A stretch of DNA of 54,205 nucleotides from Candidatus Solibacter usitatus (GTDB lineage: Bacteria > Acidobacteriota > Terriglobia > Bryobacterales > Bryobacteraceae), in NCBI GenBank assembly GCA_016213245.1, contig JACRBC010000077.1, positions 1 through 54,205 on the forward strand. Direction: 5' to 3'. A program made the translations under genes and the position numbers. The notes beneath the pieces were generated by a model. That model searched no databases, had not been told where the DNA came from, and saw nothing but the letters and a program-made list of their open reading frames with translations. Below are positions 14,696 through 23,132 of this stretch, piece after piece (position 1 is the stretch's first letter; each line of letters opens with the position of its first letter).

Positions 14696-15970
14696 ATGAT
14701 CGAAGGCATGTTGCTCAGCAAGACATCCCGTGGCGCGGCACTCGTCATTGCGGCGGGCGCGGCGCTGTTGTGCGGCGCAGCGGCGCCGGCGCAGAGCCTG
14801 CTGCCCCCCGGCCGCGGGGCGGCCCTGATCGGCAGCGACCTGGCGGTGCTGGAAGCGCGCGAATCCCGGAAAGACCTTCCCTGCCTGGTCACCCCCACCA
14901 GGCCGGTACTGGGCTTCGACCTGAAGTTCCACGCCGGATTCGAGATTGCGGTCCCGTTGCGCGAACTGGCCGGCAGCGAAAACCTGTTAACCATCCTGTT
15001 CCGGGTCACGTCAGACAAGGAGAAGGACAATCCGGCCTACTTCACGCAAAGGATCCGGGTGCCTTCCATCGACGAAGACGCCAAGGGGGAGGCCTACTTG
15101 CAGGGCGCGTTCGACATGGGCGAGGGCAAGTACACGGTCGACTGGCTGATGAGGGACCGGACCGAGCGCGTCTGCGCCAGCTTCTGGGAGTCCCTGGCCG
15201 AACTCCCCACCCGGGACAAGCCGCTGGAACTGAGCGCGAAACCCGGGGAGTTGCTGGCCAGCGAAAAGGAGGAGTTCGCTGACGAACCGGCTGTGGAGCG
15301 CAGCACCACCGATGGCGCCCTGGCGGTCAAGGTGCTGGTGAATTTCGCGCCGCAGAACTGGCGCGCCTCCAGCCTGCAGCCGATGGACACCTCCGCGCTG
15401 GTCTCCATGTTGAGGACGCTCCAGCGCGACCCTCGCGTGTCAAGGTTCTCGGTCGTGGCGTTCAACCTGCAAGAGCAGAGGGTGCTGTACCGGCAGCCGG
15501 CCGAGGATCGCATCGATTTTCCCGCCATCGGAGAGGCCTTGAAGGGGCTCCAATTGGGCCGTGTGGACGCGGCCAAGCTGCGGCAGAAGAACAGCGAGAC
15601 GGAGTTCCTGGGCGAGCTGATCACAGCCGAGTTGAGGGTGCAGGGCGAGTTGCCCGACGCCCTCATCTTCGCCGGACCCAAGGTGATGTTGCAGGAAAAC
15701 GTCGCTCCGGAGACCCTGCGCGTGGTGGGCGAGCCGGCCTTCCCCATCTTCTACATGAACTACAATCTCTACCCCCAGATGACGCCCTGGCGCGACACCA
15801 TCGGCCATGCCGTCAAGTACTTCAAGGGGCAGGAGTACACCATCAGCCGGCCGCGCGATCTGTGGTTCGCCGTGACCGAGATGGTGGGGAAGATAGTAAA
15901 ATTGAGGTCAGGGAAGCACCCCGCGACGAACGCTTCCAACGGGGGAACCGATGAGGCTGTGGCCCACTGA
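14696..15970 (+). CDS. Secreted protein of unknown function
   Basis: A 424-residue protein with a signal region (about residues 8-34, ending in CGAAAPAQS). I do not recognise a catalytic family. The mature part begins with an immunoglobulin-like stretch (FDLKFHAGFEIAVPLRELAG, LFRVTSDKEKDNPAYFTQRI, GKYTVDWLMRD) and continues with an alpha/beta region (TSALVSMLRTLQRDPRVSRF, VVAFNLQEQRVLYRQ, LPDALIFAGPKVMLQ) faintly reminiscent of a von Willebrand-like fold. TAGAAT (14666-14671) may be its -10. It overlaps the following methyltransferase gene by 20 nt, so the two are probably translated together. Confidence 0.6.
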   Translation: MIEGMLLSKTSRGAALVIAAGAALLCGAAAPAQSLLPPGRGAALIGSDLAVLEARESRKDLPCLVTPTRPVLGFDLKFHAGFEIAVPLRELAGSENLLTILFRVTSDKEKDNPAYFTQRIRVPSIDEDAKGEAYLQGAFDMGEGKYTVDWLMRDRTERVCASFWESLAELPTRDKPLELSAKPGELLASEKEEFADEPAVERSTTDGALAVKVLVNFAPQNWRASSLQPMDTSALVSMLRTLQRDPRVSRFSVVAFNLQEQRVLYRQPAEDRIDFPAIGEALKGLQLGRVDAAKLRQKNSETEFLGELITAELRVQGELPDALIFAGPKVMLQENVAPETLRVVGEPAFPIFYMNYNLYPQMTPWRDTIGHAVKYFKGQEYTISRPRDLWFAVTEMVGKIVKLRSGKHPATNASNGGTDEAVAH

Positions 15971-16535
15971 AATCGTGAAACGCGCGGCTCTGGCGGCGCT
16001 GGCGGTGATCATTCCGGCCTGGGCGGCGGACCTCGACCCGCAGCAGGCGGGCGTTCCCGCGCCGCAGAAGCTGGCGCCGTATGTCACCTCTCCTCAGCCG
16101 ATCGTCGAAAAGATGCTGGCGCTGTCGCGCTTGAAGAGCGGCGAGACGCTCTTCGACCTCGGCTGCGGGGACGGCCGGATACTGCTGTCGGCGGCGAAGA
16201 ACTTCGGAGCCAAGGCGGTGGGCGTCGAGCTCTCCCCTTCGCTTGCGCGGCGGGCCACGCAGTCGATTGAGGCCCAGGGACTGCAGGACCAGGTGAAGGT
16301 CATCCAGGGCGACATGATGGCCGTGGACGTCAGCTCAGCCAGCGTCGTCTCCCTGTACCTGCTCACCGACGCCAATGAGCAACTGCGGCCCAAGCTGGAG
16401 CGCGAGCTGAAACCCGGCGCGCGCGTGGTGTCGCTGGAGTTCAAGATCAAGGGCTGGAAGCCCTCCAGGGTGGAAAAGGTCGAGGTCCACCGCCACCCCT
16501 ACACGATGTACCTGTACGAGCTGCCGCAGAAGTAA
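15951..16535 (+). CDS. Exported SAM-dependent methyltransferase (class I)
   Basis: A 194-residue protein with a clear signal peptide (MRLWPTEIVKRAALAALAVI, cleaved near AWAAD). The Rossmann methyltransferase core has motif I as LFDLGCGDGRILLSAA, the acidic strand VGVELSPS, and QGDMMAVDVSSASVVSLYLL. The arrangement, with APYVTSPQPIVEKMLAL upstream of motif I, is seen in a family of small bacterial methyltransferases with export signals. The substrate is unknown, and it is unclear how SAM would be supplied outside the cytosol. It starts inside the end of the upstream secreted-protein gene (20-nt overlap), with GGGGAA as SD. Confidence 0.8.
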   Translation: MRLWPTEIVKRAALAALAVIIPAWAADLDPQQAGVPAPQKLAPYVTSPQPIVEKMLALSRLKSGETLFDLGCGDGRILLSAAKNFGAKAVGVELSPSLARRATQSIEAQGLQDQVKVIQGDMMAVDVSSASVVSLYLLTDANEQLRPKLERELKPGARVVSLEFKIKGWKPSRVEKVEVHRHPYTMYLYELPQK

Positions 16536-16560
16536 GCGCCGCTCGCGGTATCCTCCATTC

Positions 16561-18501
16561 ATGAGGCGTTTTCTCGCGCTGCTGGCCGTTCTGTCCGCGC
16601 CGGTGTGCGCCCAGACGGAGCTCAAGCCCGGCCGCAAGTACACCACCGTGGAGCGCCTGGCGCCGGAGCGCCTGGCCGCCGTCCGCGCCGCGCGCGAGGC
16701 ATTGGCCAAGGAGCGCAAGCAGTTGCCGCCCGTGGGCGTCTACAACGACTACGCCGCCGTGCTCCACATTCACGCCGAGGACGCCCCGCACACCCTGGGC
16801 AAGCGCGCCGAAGTGCTGGCCGCGGCCCAGGCAGCGGGCATCAAGGTGGTGATGTTCAGCGACCACAACGGGCCCCAGCCGGATACCTGGCAGGGCCTGA
16901 GGGACGGCGTGCTGTTTTTCGCCGGCGCGGAAAACGGCGGCAAGCACGAATTGGTCTACCCGGCGCCCGCGCCCGGCGTGCGCTTCCACTCCCATGTCGA
17001 GGGGCAGATGGACGCCTCCGCCGACGGCTGGGACGGCATGGAGATCTACAACCGCCACTCCGACGCCGAGGACGACCTGGACCTGCTGGCTTATCTGAAG
17101 GACGCCGCCAAGTCGCCGCAGAAGCTCCAGGAGCTCGCCGATCTCATGAAGCAGTACCCCGGCGAGATCTTCGGCGCCGGCTGCGACTACTGGCCGCAGA
17201 TCTTCGCCCGCTGGGACGCCATCCTGGCCGCGCGCCCCTTCGCCGGTATCGCCGCCAACGACGCCCACCAGAACACCGTGCTCGGGCCGTTGACGCTGGA
17301 TCCCTACGTGGTGTCCTTCCGCAACACCTCCACCCACGTGCTGGCGCGCGAGTTCAATGAGAAGGCCATTCAGGATTCGCTCCGCGCAGGCCGCGCCTAC
17401 GTCTCCCACGACTGGTTGTGCGACCCGGCGGGCTTCGCCTTCATCGCCGTCAACAATCTCGGCGTCTACCAGATGGGCGACACTATCCCCATGACGGGCG
17501 GCACGCGCCTGGTGGCCCGCGCGCCGGTGGCGGCGCGGTGGAGGATCTTCCACAACGGCAAGGTCGTGTATACGCAGACCGCCGAACAGGTGACGTTTCA
17601 GGCCGCCGAGCCCGGGGCTTACCGCGCCGAGGCCTGGCTCGAGCTGGACGGCGAGCAGCGGCCGTGGATCTACTCCAACGCCATCCGCCTGGAAAAGCCC
17701 TCCCTGGGCGCACTGACTCTGCCCGCCCAGGCTCTCGACGCGGGCATCGAAGCGGAGAAGGACATTGAGTACGCGCAGGGCGCGCCCGAAGACGCCGCCA
17801 AGCACAAGCTGGACATCTACCGCCCGGCGGGCGCGAAAAACGCCCCCGTCCTCTTCTTCGTCCACGGCGGCGCCTGGCGGCAGGGCGATCGCGGCCAGTA
17901 CCCGTTCTTCGGCAACCGCTTCGCCAAGGCGGGCTATGTCGTCGTGACGGTGAGCTACCGGCTCTCTCCGAAGTATCCCCACCCGGCCCACATTGAAGAC
18001 GTCGCCGCGGCCTTCGCCTGGACGGTGAAGAACGTCGCGCGGCACGGCGGCGACCCGGCGCGCATCATGATCGCCGGCCACTCCGCCGGCGGCCACCTGG
18101 TGACGCTGCTGGCCGCCAACCCCGAATGGCTCGCCGCCCACGGCCTCTCCTCGCGCAACATCCGCGGCGTGATGGCCCTCAGCGGCGTCTACGACATCTC
18201 CGGCCCGCTGATGGAGGGCAGCACTGTCTTCCCCGCCGATGCCGATGTGCGCCGCCGCGCCTCGCCAGTCAGGTTTGTGAAGGCCGGACTGCCGCCGTTC
18301 CTGGTCACCTACTGCCAGTGGGACTACGCCGCGCTGCCGCAGCAGGCCCTCATGCTCCATGAGGCCTTGCGAACCGCCGGTACGCCCGTTGCGCTGGTGT
18401 ACGTGCCCGGCGAGAACCATATCTCCGAAATGACCAACATTCCCAAGCCGGCCGACCCTACCGCGGCGGCCATGCTGCGCTTCATGGAGGGACTGCGTTG
18501 A
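16561..18501 (+). CDS. Exported fusion: PHP-like metal-dependent domain plus alpha/beta-hydrolase esterase
   Basis: A 646-residue protein with a signal peptide (MRRFLALLAVLSAPVCAQ). Residues about 60-400 form a PHP-type hydrolase: LHIHAED (His69, His71), FSDHNG (Asp101, His102), ENGGKHE, FHSHVEG and AANDAHQN, followed by a beta-rich region. Residues about 405-646 are a carboxylesterase-like alpha/beta-hydrolase with oxyanion motif HGGAW (435-439), nucleophile GHSAGG (Ser508) and a probable catalytic His620 in GENHIS. The two-enzyme fusion suggests sequential action on an esterified substrate (inference). TATCCT lies 6 nt before the ATG. The next gene starts at TTG overlapping this stop (TTGA). 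Confidence 0.8.
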   Translation: MRRFLALLAVLSAPVCAQTELKPGRKYTTVERLAPERLAAVRAAREALAKERKQLPPVGVYNDYAAVLHIHAEDAPHTLGKRAEVLAAAQAAGIKVVMFSDHNGPQPDTWQGLRDGVLFFAGAENGGKHELVYPAPAPGVRFHSHVEGQMDASADGWDGMEIYNRHSDAEDDLDLLAYLKDAAKSPQKLQELADLMKQYPGEIFGAGCDYWPQIFARWDAILAARPFAGIAANDAHQNTVLGPLTLDPYVVSFRNTSTHVLAREFNEKAIQDSLRAGRAYVSHDWLCDPAGFAFIAVNNLGVYQMGDTIPMTGGTRLVARAPVAARWRIFHNGKVVYTQTAEQVTFQAAEPGAYRAEAWLELDGEQRPWIYSNAIRLEKPSLGALTLPAQALDAGIEAEKDIEYAQGAPEDAAKHKLDIYRPAGAKNAPVLFFVHGGAWRQGDRGQYPFFGNRFAKAGYVVVTVSYRLSPKYPHPAHIEDVAAAFAWTVKNVARHGGDPARIMIAGHSAGGHLVTLLAANPEWLAAHGLSSRNIRGVMALSGVYDISGPLMEGSTVFPADADVRRRASPVRFVKAGLPPFLVTYCQWDYAALPQQALMLHEALRTAGTPVALVYVPGENHISEMTNIPKPADPTAAAMLRFMEGLR

Positions 18502-19448
18502 GCGAACCGCAATTTGACGTCGTCGGCGTGGGGCTCAACGCCACCGACACCATGATCCTGATTCCGCACTTCCCCGCCTACGGCGGCAAGGTGCCTTTTC
18601 TCAATGAAGTGATGAGCCCCGGGGGACAGGTGGCCAGCGCCATGGTCTGCTGCGCGCGGCTCGGGCTGCGGACCAAGTACATCGGTACCATCGGCGACGA
18701 TCTGCGCGGCGAGATTCAGTGGGAGAGCCTGCAGGGCTGCGGCATCAACCTGGACCACGTGCAGCGCCGTAAGGGCTGCCCCAACCAGAGCGCCTATATC
18801 CTGATCGATCAGACCACCGGCGAGCGCACCGTCTTCTGGAGCCGTCCCGACTGCCTCCGCATCGACCCCGAAGAGATCACTCCCGAACAGATCGCCTGCG
18901 CGCGCCTGCTGCACATCGACGGCCACGACACCACGGCCGTGGCCCATGCCGCCCGCATCGCCCGGCAGCACGGCATCCCCGTCACCGTCGACGTCGACAC
19001 CATCTACAAGGGCTTCGAGGACGTGCTGCCCAACGTCGACTACCTCATCACCTCCAGCGAGTTTCCGGAGCGCTGGACCGGCGAGGCAGACCCGCTGAAG
19101 GCGCTCACCCTGCTCCAGGACACCTACGGCATGAAGGTGGCCGCCATGACCCTCGGCGCTCACGGCGCCATCGCCCGTATGGACGGCCGCTTCGCCTACT
19201 CCCCGGCCTTCGTCGTCAACTGCCTGGATACCACCGGCGCCGGCGACGTCTTCCACGGGGCCTTCTGCTACGCCGTTGTCAAGGGCTTCTCCCTCGCCGA
19301 CACGCTCGAATTCTCCAACGCCATGGCGGCTCTCAATTGCACCGCCATGGGCGCCCGCGGGCGCATGGCCTCCGAGGCCGAGGCGCGTGCGCTCATCGCC
19401 CGCGGCGAGCGCCGCGAGAAGACCGACTTCGCGAGCTACCGCCGGTGA
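18498..19448 (+). CDS. PfkB-family sugar kinase
   Basis: A 316-residue ribokinase-fold kinase that phosphorylates a sugar or nucleoside using ATP. It has the N-terminal strand FDVVGVGLNATDTMI, the Gly-rich FLNEVMSPGGQVASAMV and the C-terminal PfkB signature DTTGAGDVFHGAF with catalytic base Asp250. The substrate is not identifiable. The TTG start (18498) overlaps the stop of the upstream fusion hydrolase as TTGA; rhomboid follows 4 nt later, then bshB1 and a sulfatase at 0-7 nt spacing, so genes 16561-22329 look like one operon. Confidence 0.88.
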   Translation: MSEPQFDVVGVGLNATDTMILIPHFPAYGGKVPFLNEVMSPGGQVASAMVCCARLGLRTKYIGTIGDDLRGEIQWESLQGCGINLDHVQRRKGCPNQSAYILIDQTTGERTVFWSRPDCLRIDPEEITPEQIACARLLHIDGHDTTAVAHAARIARQHGIPVTVDVDTIYKGFEDVLPNVDYLITSSEFPERWTGEADPLKALTLLQDTYGMKVAAMTLGAHGAIARMDGRFAYSPAFVVNCLDTTGAGDVFHGAFCYAVVKGFSLADTLEFSNAMAALNCTAMGARGRMASEAEARALIARGERREKTDFASYRR

Positions 19449-19452
19449 CCAG

Positions 19453-20118
19453 ATGATCCCGATTCACGACTCGCAGCGCAGCTTCTCCAAACCCTACGTC
19501 ACCATCCTGCTCATCGGCCTGAACGTGCTGGCGTTCCTCTTCGAACTCTCGCTCGATCCCTACACGCGCAACGACTTCATCGCCGTCTTCGGCCTCGTGC
19601 CCGAACGCTTCAACTGGATCAGCGTGGCCACCTCCATGTTCCTGCACGGCGGCTGGATGCACCTGCTCGGCAACATGCTCTTCCTGTGGGTCTTCGGCGA
19701 CAACATCGAGGACATCCTCGGCTCGGGCAAGTTCCTGCTGTTCTACCTGCTGTGCGGCGTGGGCGCGGCCGTGGGGCAGTACCTCATCAACCCGGACTCG
19801 CGCGTGCCGATGGTCGGCGCCAGCGGCGCCATCGCCGGCGTCATGGGCGCCTATATGATCAAGTTCCCGCACGCACGCATCACCATGGTCGGCTGGTTCA
19901 TCTTCATCTTCTCCTTCGATCTCCCCGCCTGGGTCGTGCTCATGTACTGGTTCGCCCTGCAGTTCTTCAGCGGCTTCGGCGCCATCTCCGACGTCTCCGC
20001 GCAGCGCGGCGGCACCGCCTTCTTCGCCCACATCGGCGGCTTCATCGCCGGCATGGCGCTCATCCACCTGTTCAAGACGCGCGACCGCTACCGGTTGCGC
20101 CGCGATCTGCTCTGGTAA
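19453..20118 (+). CDS. Rhomboid-family intramembrane serine protease
   Basis: A 221-residue polytopic membrane protein. It has HGGWMHLLGNMLFLWVFG (residues 65-82), the catalytic GASGAIAG with Ser124, and the catalytic histidine His193 in FAHIGGFIAG. Around six hydrophobic segments are visible, beginning at VTILLIGLNVLAFLF. It cleaves transmembrane substrates within the bilayer. The ATG at 19453 is chosen since the frame upstream overlaps the kinase gene and encodes no membrane sequence. Its stop overlaps the bshB1 start by one base (TAATG). Confidence 0.93.
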   Translation: MIPIHDSQRSFSKPYVTILLIGLNVLAFLFELSLDPYTRNDFIAVFGLVPERFNWISVATSMFLHGGWMHLLGNMLFLWVFGDNIEDILGSGKFLLFYLLCGVGAAVGQYLINPDSRVPMVGASGAIAGVMGAYMIKFPHARITMVGWFIFIFSFDLPAWVVLMYWFALQFFSGFGAISDVSAQRGGTAFFAHIGGFIAGMALIHLFKTRDRYRLRRDLLW

Positions 20119-20864
20119 TGTTCTACCCACCCTCGCTCGACCTGGAAAACGCGCCCGCGCTGGACGTCCTGGCCATCGCGGCGCACCCCGACGACATCGA
20201 ACAGACCTGCGGCGGCGCGCTGCTGAAGATGGCCGCCATGGGCTACCTCACCGGCGCGCTGGACTTGACCGCCGGCGACATGGGCACGCGCGGCACGCCG
20301 GAACTGCGCATGGAGGAGGCCCGCAAGGCCGCGGCCATTCTGCGCCTCGGCTTCCGCGAAAACCTGCAAATGCCCGACGCGCGGCTGGAGAACAGCCTCC
20401 CGCTGCGCATGACGCTGATGGGCGTCATCCGCCGGTTGAAGCCGCGCGTCCTCATCCTGCCCTACTGGGAGGCGCGCCATCCGGACCACTACGCCGCCTC
20501 GATCCTCGGCTTTGAAGCCGCGTTCCTCTCCGGCATCCGCAAGATGGACGAGCAGGCCGAGCCGCACCGCCCGTTCAAGGTGGTGTACGCGTCGATGTAT
20601 GCCAACGTGACGCCCTCCTTTGTCGTCGACATCACCCCGCACTTCGATGCGCGGATGGAGTCGCTCTTCGCCTACGAGTCGCAGTACGGCGAGACGGCGC
20701 AGGGCGGCGGGCTGTTCCCTGGCAAGGCGGAGATCCATGACCGCCTGCGTTCCATCGCGCGCTTCTACGGCAATCTGATCGGCGCGAAGTACGGAGAGCC
20801 CTACGTCGTCAAGGAGACCATGCGGGTGGACGACCTGGTGACCATGGGAGTACGCTCGTTCTGA
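20118..20864 (+). CDS. bshB1: Bacillithiol biosynthesis deacetylase BshB1 (PIG-L family)
   Basis: Predicted to deacetylate GlcNAc-malate in bacillithiol synthesis. The 248-residue product has the zinc motif DVLAIAAHPDDIEQTCGG (His23, Asp25, Asp26), the BshB1-specific LDLTAGDMGTRGTPELR, the region ENLQMPDARLEN, and PYWEARHPDHYAAS with further zinc/catalytic histidines. The GTRGTPELR and PYWEARHPDH combination is what separates BshB1 from general PIG-L deacetylases. bshA and bshC are not in the window. The start ATG overlaps the rhomboid stop by one base. Confidence 0.88.
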   Translation: MFYPPSLDLENAPALDVLAIAAHPDDIEQTCGGALLKMAAMGYLTGALDLTAGDMGTRGTPELRMEEARKAAAILRLGFRENLQMPDARLENSLPLRMTLMGVIRRLKPRVLILPYWEARHPDHYAASILGFEAAFLSGIRKMDEQAEPHRPFKVVYASMYANVTPSFVVDITPHFDARMESLFAYESQYGETAQGGGLFPGKAEIHDRLRSIARFYGNLIGAKYGEPYVVKETMRVDDLVTMGVRSF

Positions 20865-20871
20865 CCGGACG

Positions 20872-22329
20872 ATGACTACCACGACACGCAGAGCTTTTCT
20901 TCAGGGCGCCCCGGCGCTGATCCGCGGCAAACGGCCGCCCAACATCCTCTTCCTCTTCTCCGACGAGCACAACATCCGCGTCGCCGGCTACAACGGCAAC
21001 CGGCTGGCGCGCACGCCCAACCTCGACCGCCTGGCCGAGTCCGGTGTCGTCTTCTCCAACGCCTACTGCAACTCTCCTCTGTGCGTGCCCTCGCGCCTGT
21101 CGCTGACCACCGGCAAGTACGTCCACCGCATTAATGCGTGGAGCAATAATTGCCGCCTGCCTTCCGACGACTATCCCGGCACGCTGCCGCGCGTCATGAA
21201 CGCCGCCGGGTACGAGTCCTACCTGGCCGGCAAGATGCACTACGACCGCAATCACGGCTACGGCTTCAACGTCGTCATGCGCGGCGCGCACAACAACGGC
21301 CTGATGACCGGGCGCGGCGGGCGGCGCAATGCGGACGACCAGACAGTGAACCGCAAGGCCGCCGCCCAGAGGTTCCAGGACTTTCACACCGGCGACCGCT
21401 CCGAGGTGCTCGACGGCGACCGCGACGTCACCCGCGCGGTGGTCGACCTGCTTGAAAGGCGTTCGACAAGCGACAAGCCCTTCTTCCTGCTGGCCGGCTA
21501 TCTCGCGCCGCACTTCCCGCTGATCGTGCCTGAGCCGCTGTACAGGAACTACGAGGGCAAGGTGGGCCTGCCGCAGATCCCGCCCGGCCACCTCGACGCC
21601 CTGCCGTTGAACTACAAGCACCAGCGGCGCGGCTTCGGCACGGTGGACGTGCCGGACGACATTACGCGGCGCGGCCGCGAGCTCTATCACGGGCTCACCG
21701 AGTGGGTGGACGCCGAAATCGGCAAGGTGCTCGACGCCCTGCGCCGCAGCGCCGCGGCCGAGAATACCGTCATCGTGTATTCGGCCGACCACGGCGAGAA
21801 CATGGGCGAGCACGGCATGTGGTGGAAGAACTGCATGTACGAGCACGCCGCCCATGTCCCTCTGATCGTGAATTGGCCCGAGCGCTGGAAGGGCGGCCAG
21901 CGGAGGAACGGCGTCTGCTCGCTGGTGGACGTGGTCCGGACCATCGCCGAGCTCGGCGGCGCCCGCGTGCCGGGCGACTGGAACGGCGATTCGCTCGTTC
22001 CGCTGCTCGAAAACCGCAACGCGCCGTGGAAGGAGCGCGCCGTGAGCCAGTACTACGCCCACAACATCGCCTCCGGCTTTGCTATGCTCCGCGAGCCGCG
22101 TTACAAGTACGTCTACCATTGCCGCCCGGACGACCAGAACCCGCCCGAGCGGGAGCTCTACGACCTGGCGAAAGACCCGGGCGAGTTCCACAGCCTCCAC
22201 GCCGATCCATCGCAGCGCGCGCGCATGTTGCGCATGCACGATCTGCTGGTGAAGGAACTGGGCGAGGATCCGGATGAGACCGAGCGCCGCGCGCGCTTCG
22301 AGTTGGCTCGCGGCTACGCCGCCCCTTAG
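20872..22329 (+). CDS. Exported sulfatase (arylsulfatase family)
   Basis: A 485-residue type I sulfatase that hydrolyses sulfate esters. It has a twin-arginine-like leader (TTRRAFLQGAPAL), metal-binding FLFSDEHN, the formylglycine motif PLCVPSRLSLTTGKY (Cys71, C-x-P-S-R), YLAGKMHYDR, and later VYSADHGENMGEHGMWWKN with a second set of calcium ligands. Activity requires conversion of Cys71 to formylglycine; no maturase is in the window. Substrate probably a sulfated glycan. It is last in the plus-strand run from 16561, and its TAG overlaps the dapF TAA in TTAG (22326-22329). Confidence 0.92.
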   Translation: MTTTTRRAFLQGAPALIRGKRPPNILFLFSDEHNIRVAGYNGNRLARTPNLDRLAESGVVFSNAYCNSPLCVPSRLSLTTGKYVHRINAWSNNCRLPSDDYPGTLPRVMNAAGYESYLAGKMHYDRNHGYGFNVVMRGAHNNGLMTGRGGRRNADDQTVNRKAAAQRFQDFHTGDRSEVLDGDRDVTRAVVDLLERRSTSDKPFFLLAGYLAPHFPLIVPEPLYRNYEGKVGLPQIPPGHLDALPLNYKHQRRGFGTVDVPDDITRRGRELYHGLTEWVDAEIGKVLDALRRSAAAENTVIVYSADHGENMGEHGMWWKNCMYEHAAHVPLIVNWPERWKGGQRRNGVCSLVDVVRTIAELGGARVPGDWNGDSLVPLLENRNAPWKERAVSQYYAHNIASGFAMLREPRYKYVYHCRPDDQNPPERELYDLAKDPGEFHSLHADPSQRARMLRMHDLLVKELGEDPDETERRARFELARGYAAP

Positions 22330-23132
22330 GGCTCGAAGTAGAATTCGCCGCCGGCCACGATCTCCGCCGGGCCGGTCATAACCAGCGCCGCGCCCTCGGC
22401 GCGGAACTCCAGCGGTCCGGCCAGAGTATGGACGGTCACCGGGCTCTCCGCCAGGCCGCGCGCCATTGCCGCCGCCACCGCCCCGGTGGAGCCGGTGCCG
22501 CTGGACATGGTGAAGCCCGCGCCGCGCTCGTAAAAGCGCACGTCCAGCGTGTGGCGGTCCTGCACCCGGATGAAGCTCACGTTCGTGCGGTTGGGGAAGT
22601 GCGCGTGGCGCTCGATCTCCGCGCCCAGGGCCTTCCAGTCGAAGTCGAAGGAGTCAACCAGCAACGCGCACTGCGGATTGCCCACCCACAGGATCGTGCA
22701 CTCCTGCTCGCCGCCGGCGCACGGCAAAGCAAGGCGGAGTTCGTCGGTGCGCGGCTCGCCCATGTTCATCTCGAACTGATACTGTAGCCCGCGGCGCTCC
22801 AGCAGCCGCAGATGCTTCGGGCCGGCGCCGGTCTGGATGACGATCTCCGGGCCGGTGAGGTCGGCGTCGCACAGGAAGGCGGCCGCGCAGCGCGTGCCGT
22901 TGCCGGAGATCTCCGCGTCGCTGCCGTCGGAGTTGATCAGGCGGATGGAGGCCGGATTGCCGCCCGAGGGTGGTGTCACCAGCAGCCAGCCGTCGGCGCC
23001 CACGCCGGCGTTGCGGTCGCACAGCGCGACAGCGGCCCGCGCGAGCTGGTCCTGCGCCGGCGCGGCCTGGGCCCAGGTCAGCAGGAAGTCATTGCGCGCG
23101 CCATGCGCCTTGGCGAATGGGATCTTGGTCAT
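22326..23132 (-). CDS. dapF: Diaminopimelate epimerase-like protein, second catalytic Cys replaced by Ser
   Basis: DapF interconverts LL- and meso-diaminopimelate with two cysteines acting as acid and base. The 268-residue protein has the N-terminal AKAHGARNDFLL, GVGADGWLLV, and SGNGTRCAAAF with Cys82, the first catalytic residue. The second site, normally ACGTGAC, reads SSGTGST (residues 210-216), so Ser211 replaces the partner cysteine. Other DapF features such as NVSFIRV and YERGAG are intact. Either a variant epimerase or one with altered specificity. It overlaps the upstream membrane-protein gene by 4 nt (ATGA). Confidence 0.82.
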   Translation of the reverse strand: MTKIPFAKAHGARNDFLLTWAQAAPAQDQLARAAVALCDRNAGVGADGWLLVTPPSGGNPASIRLINSDGSDAEISGNGTRCAAAFLCDADLTGPEIVIQTGAGPKHLRLLERRGLQYQFEMNMGEPRTDELRLALPCAGGEQECTILWVGNPQCALLVDSFDFDWKALGAEIERHAHFPNRTNVSFIRVQDRHTLDVRFYERGAGFTMSSGTGSTGAVAAAMARGLAESPVTVHTLAGPLEFRAEGAALVMTGPAEIVAGGEFYFEP

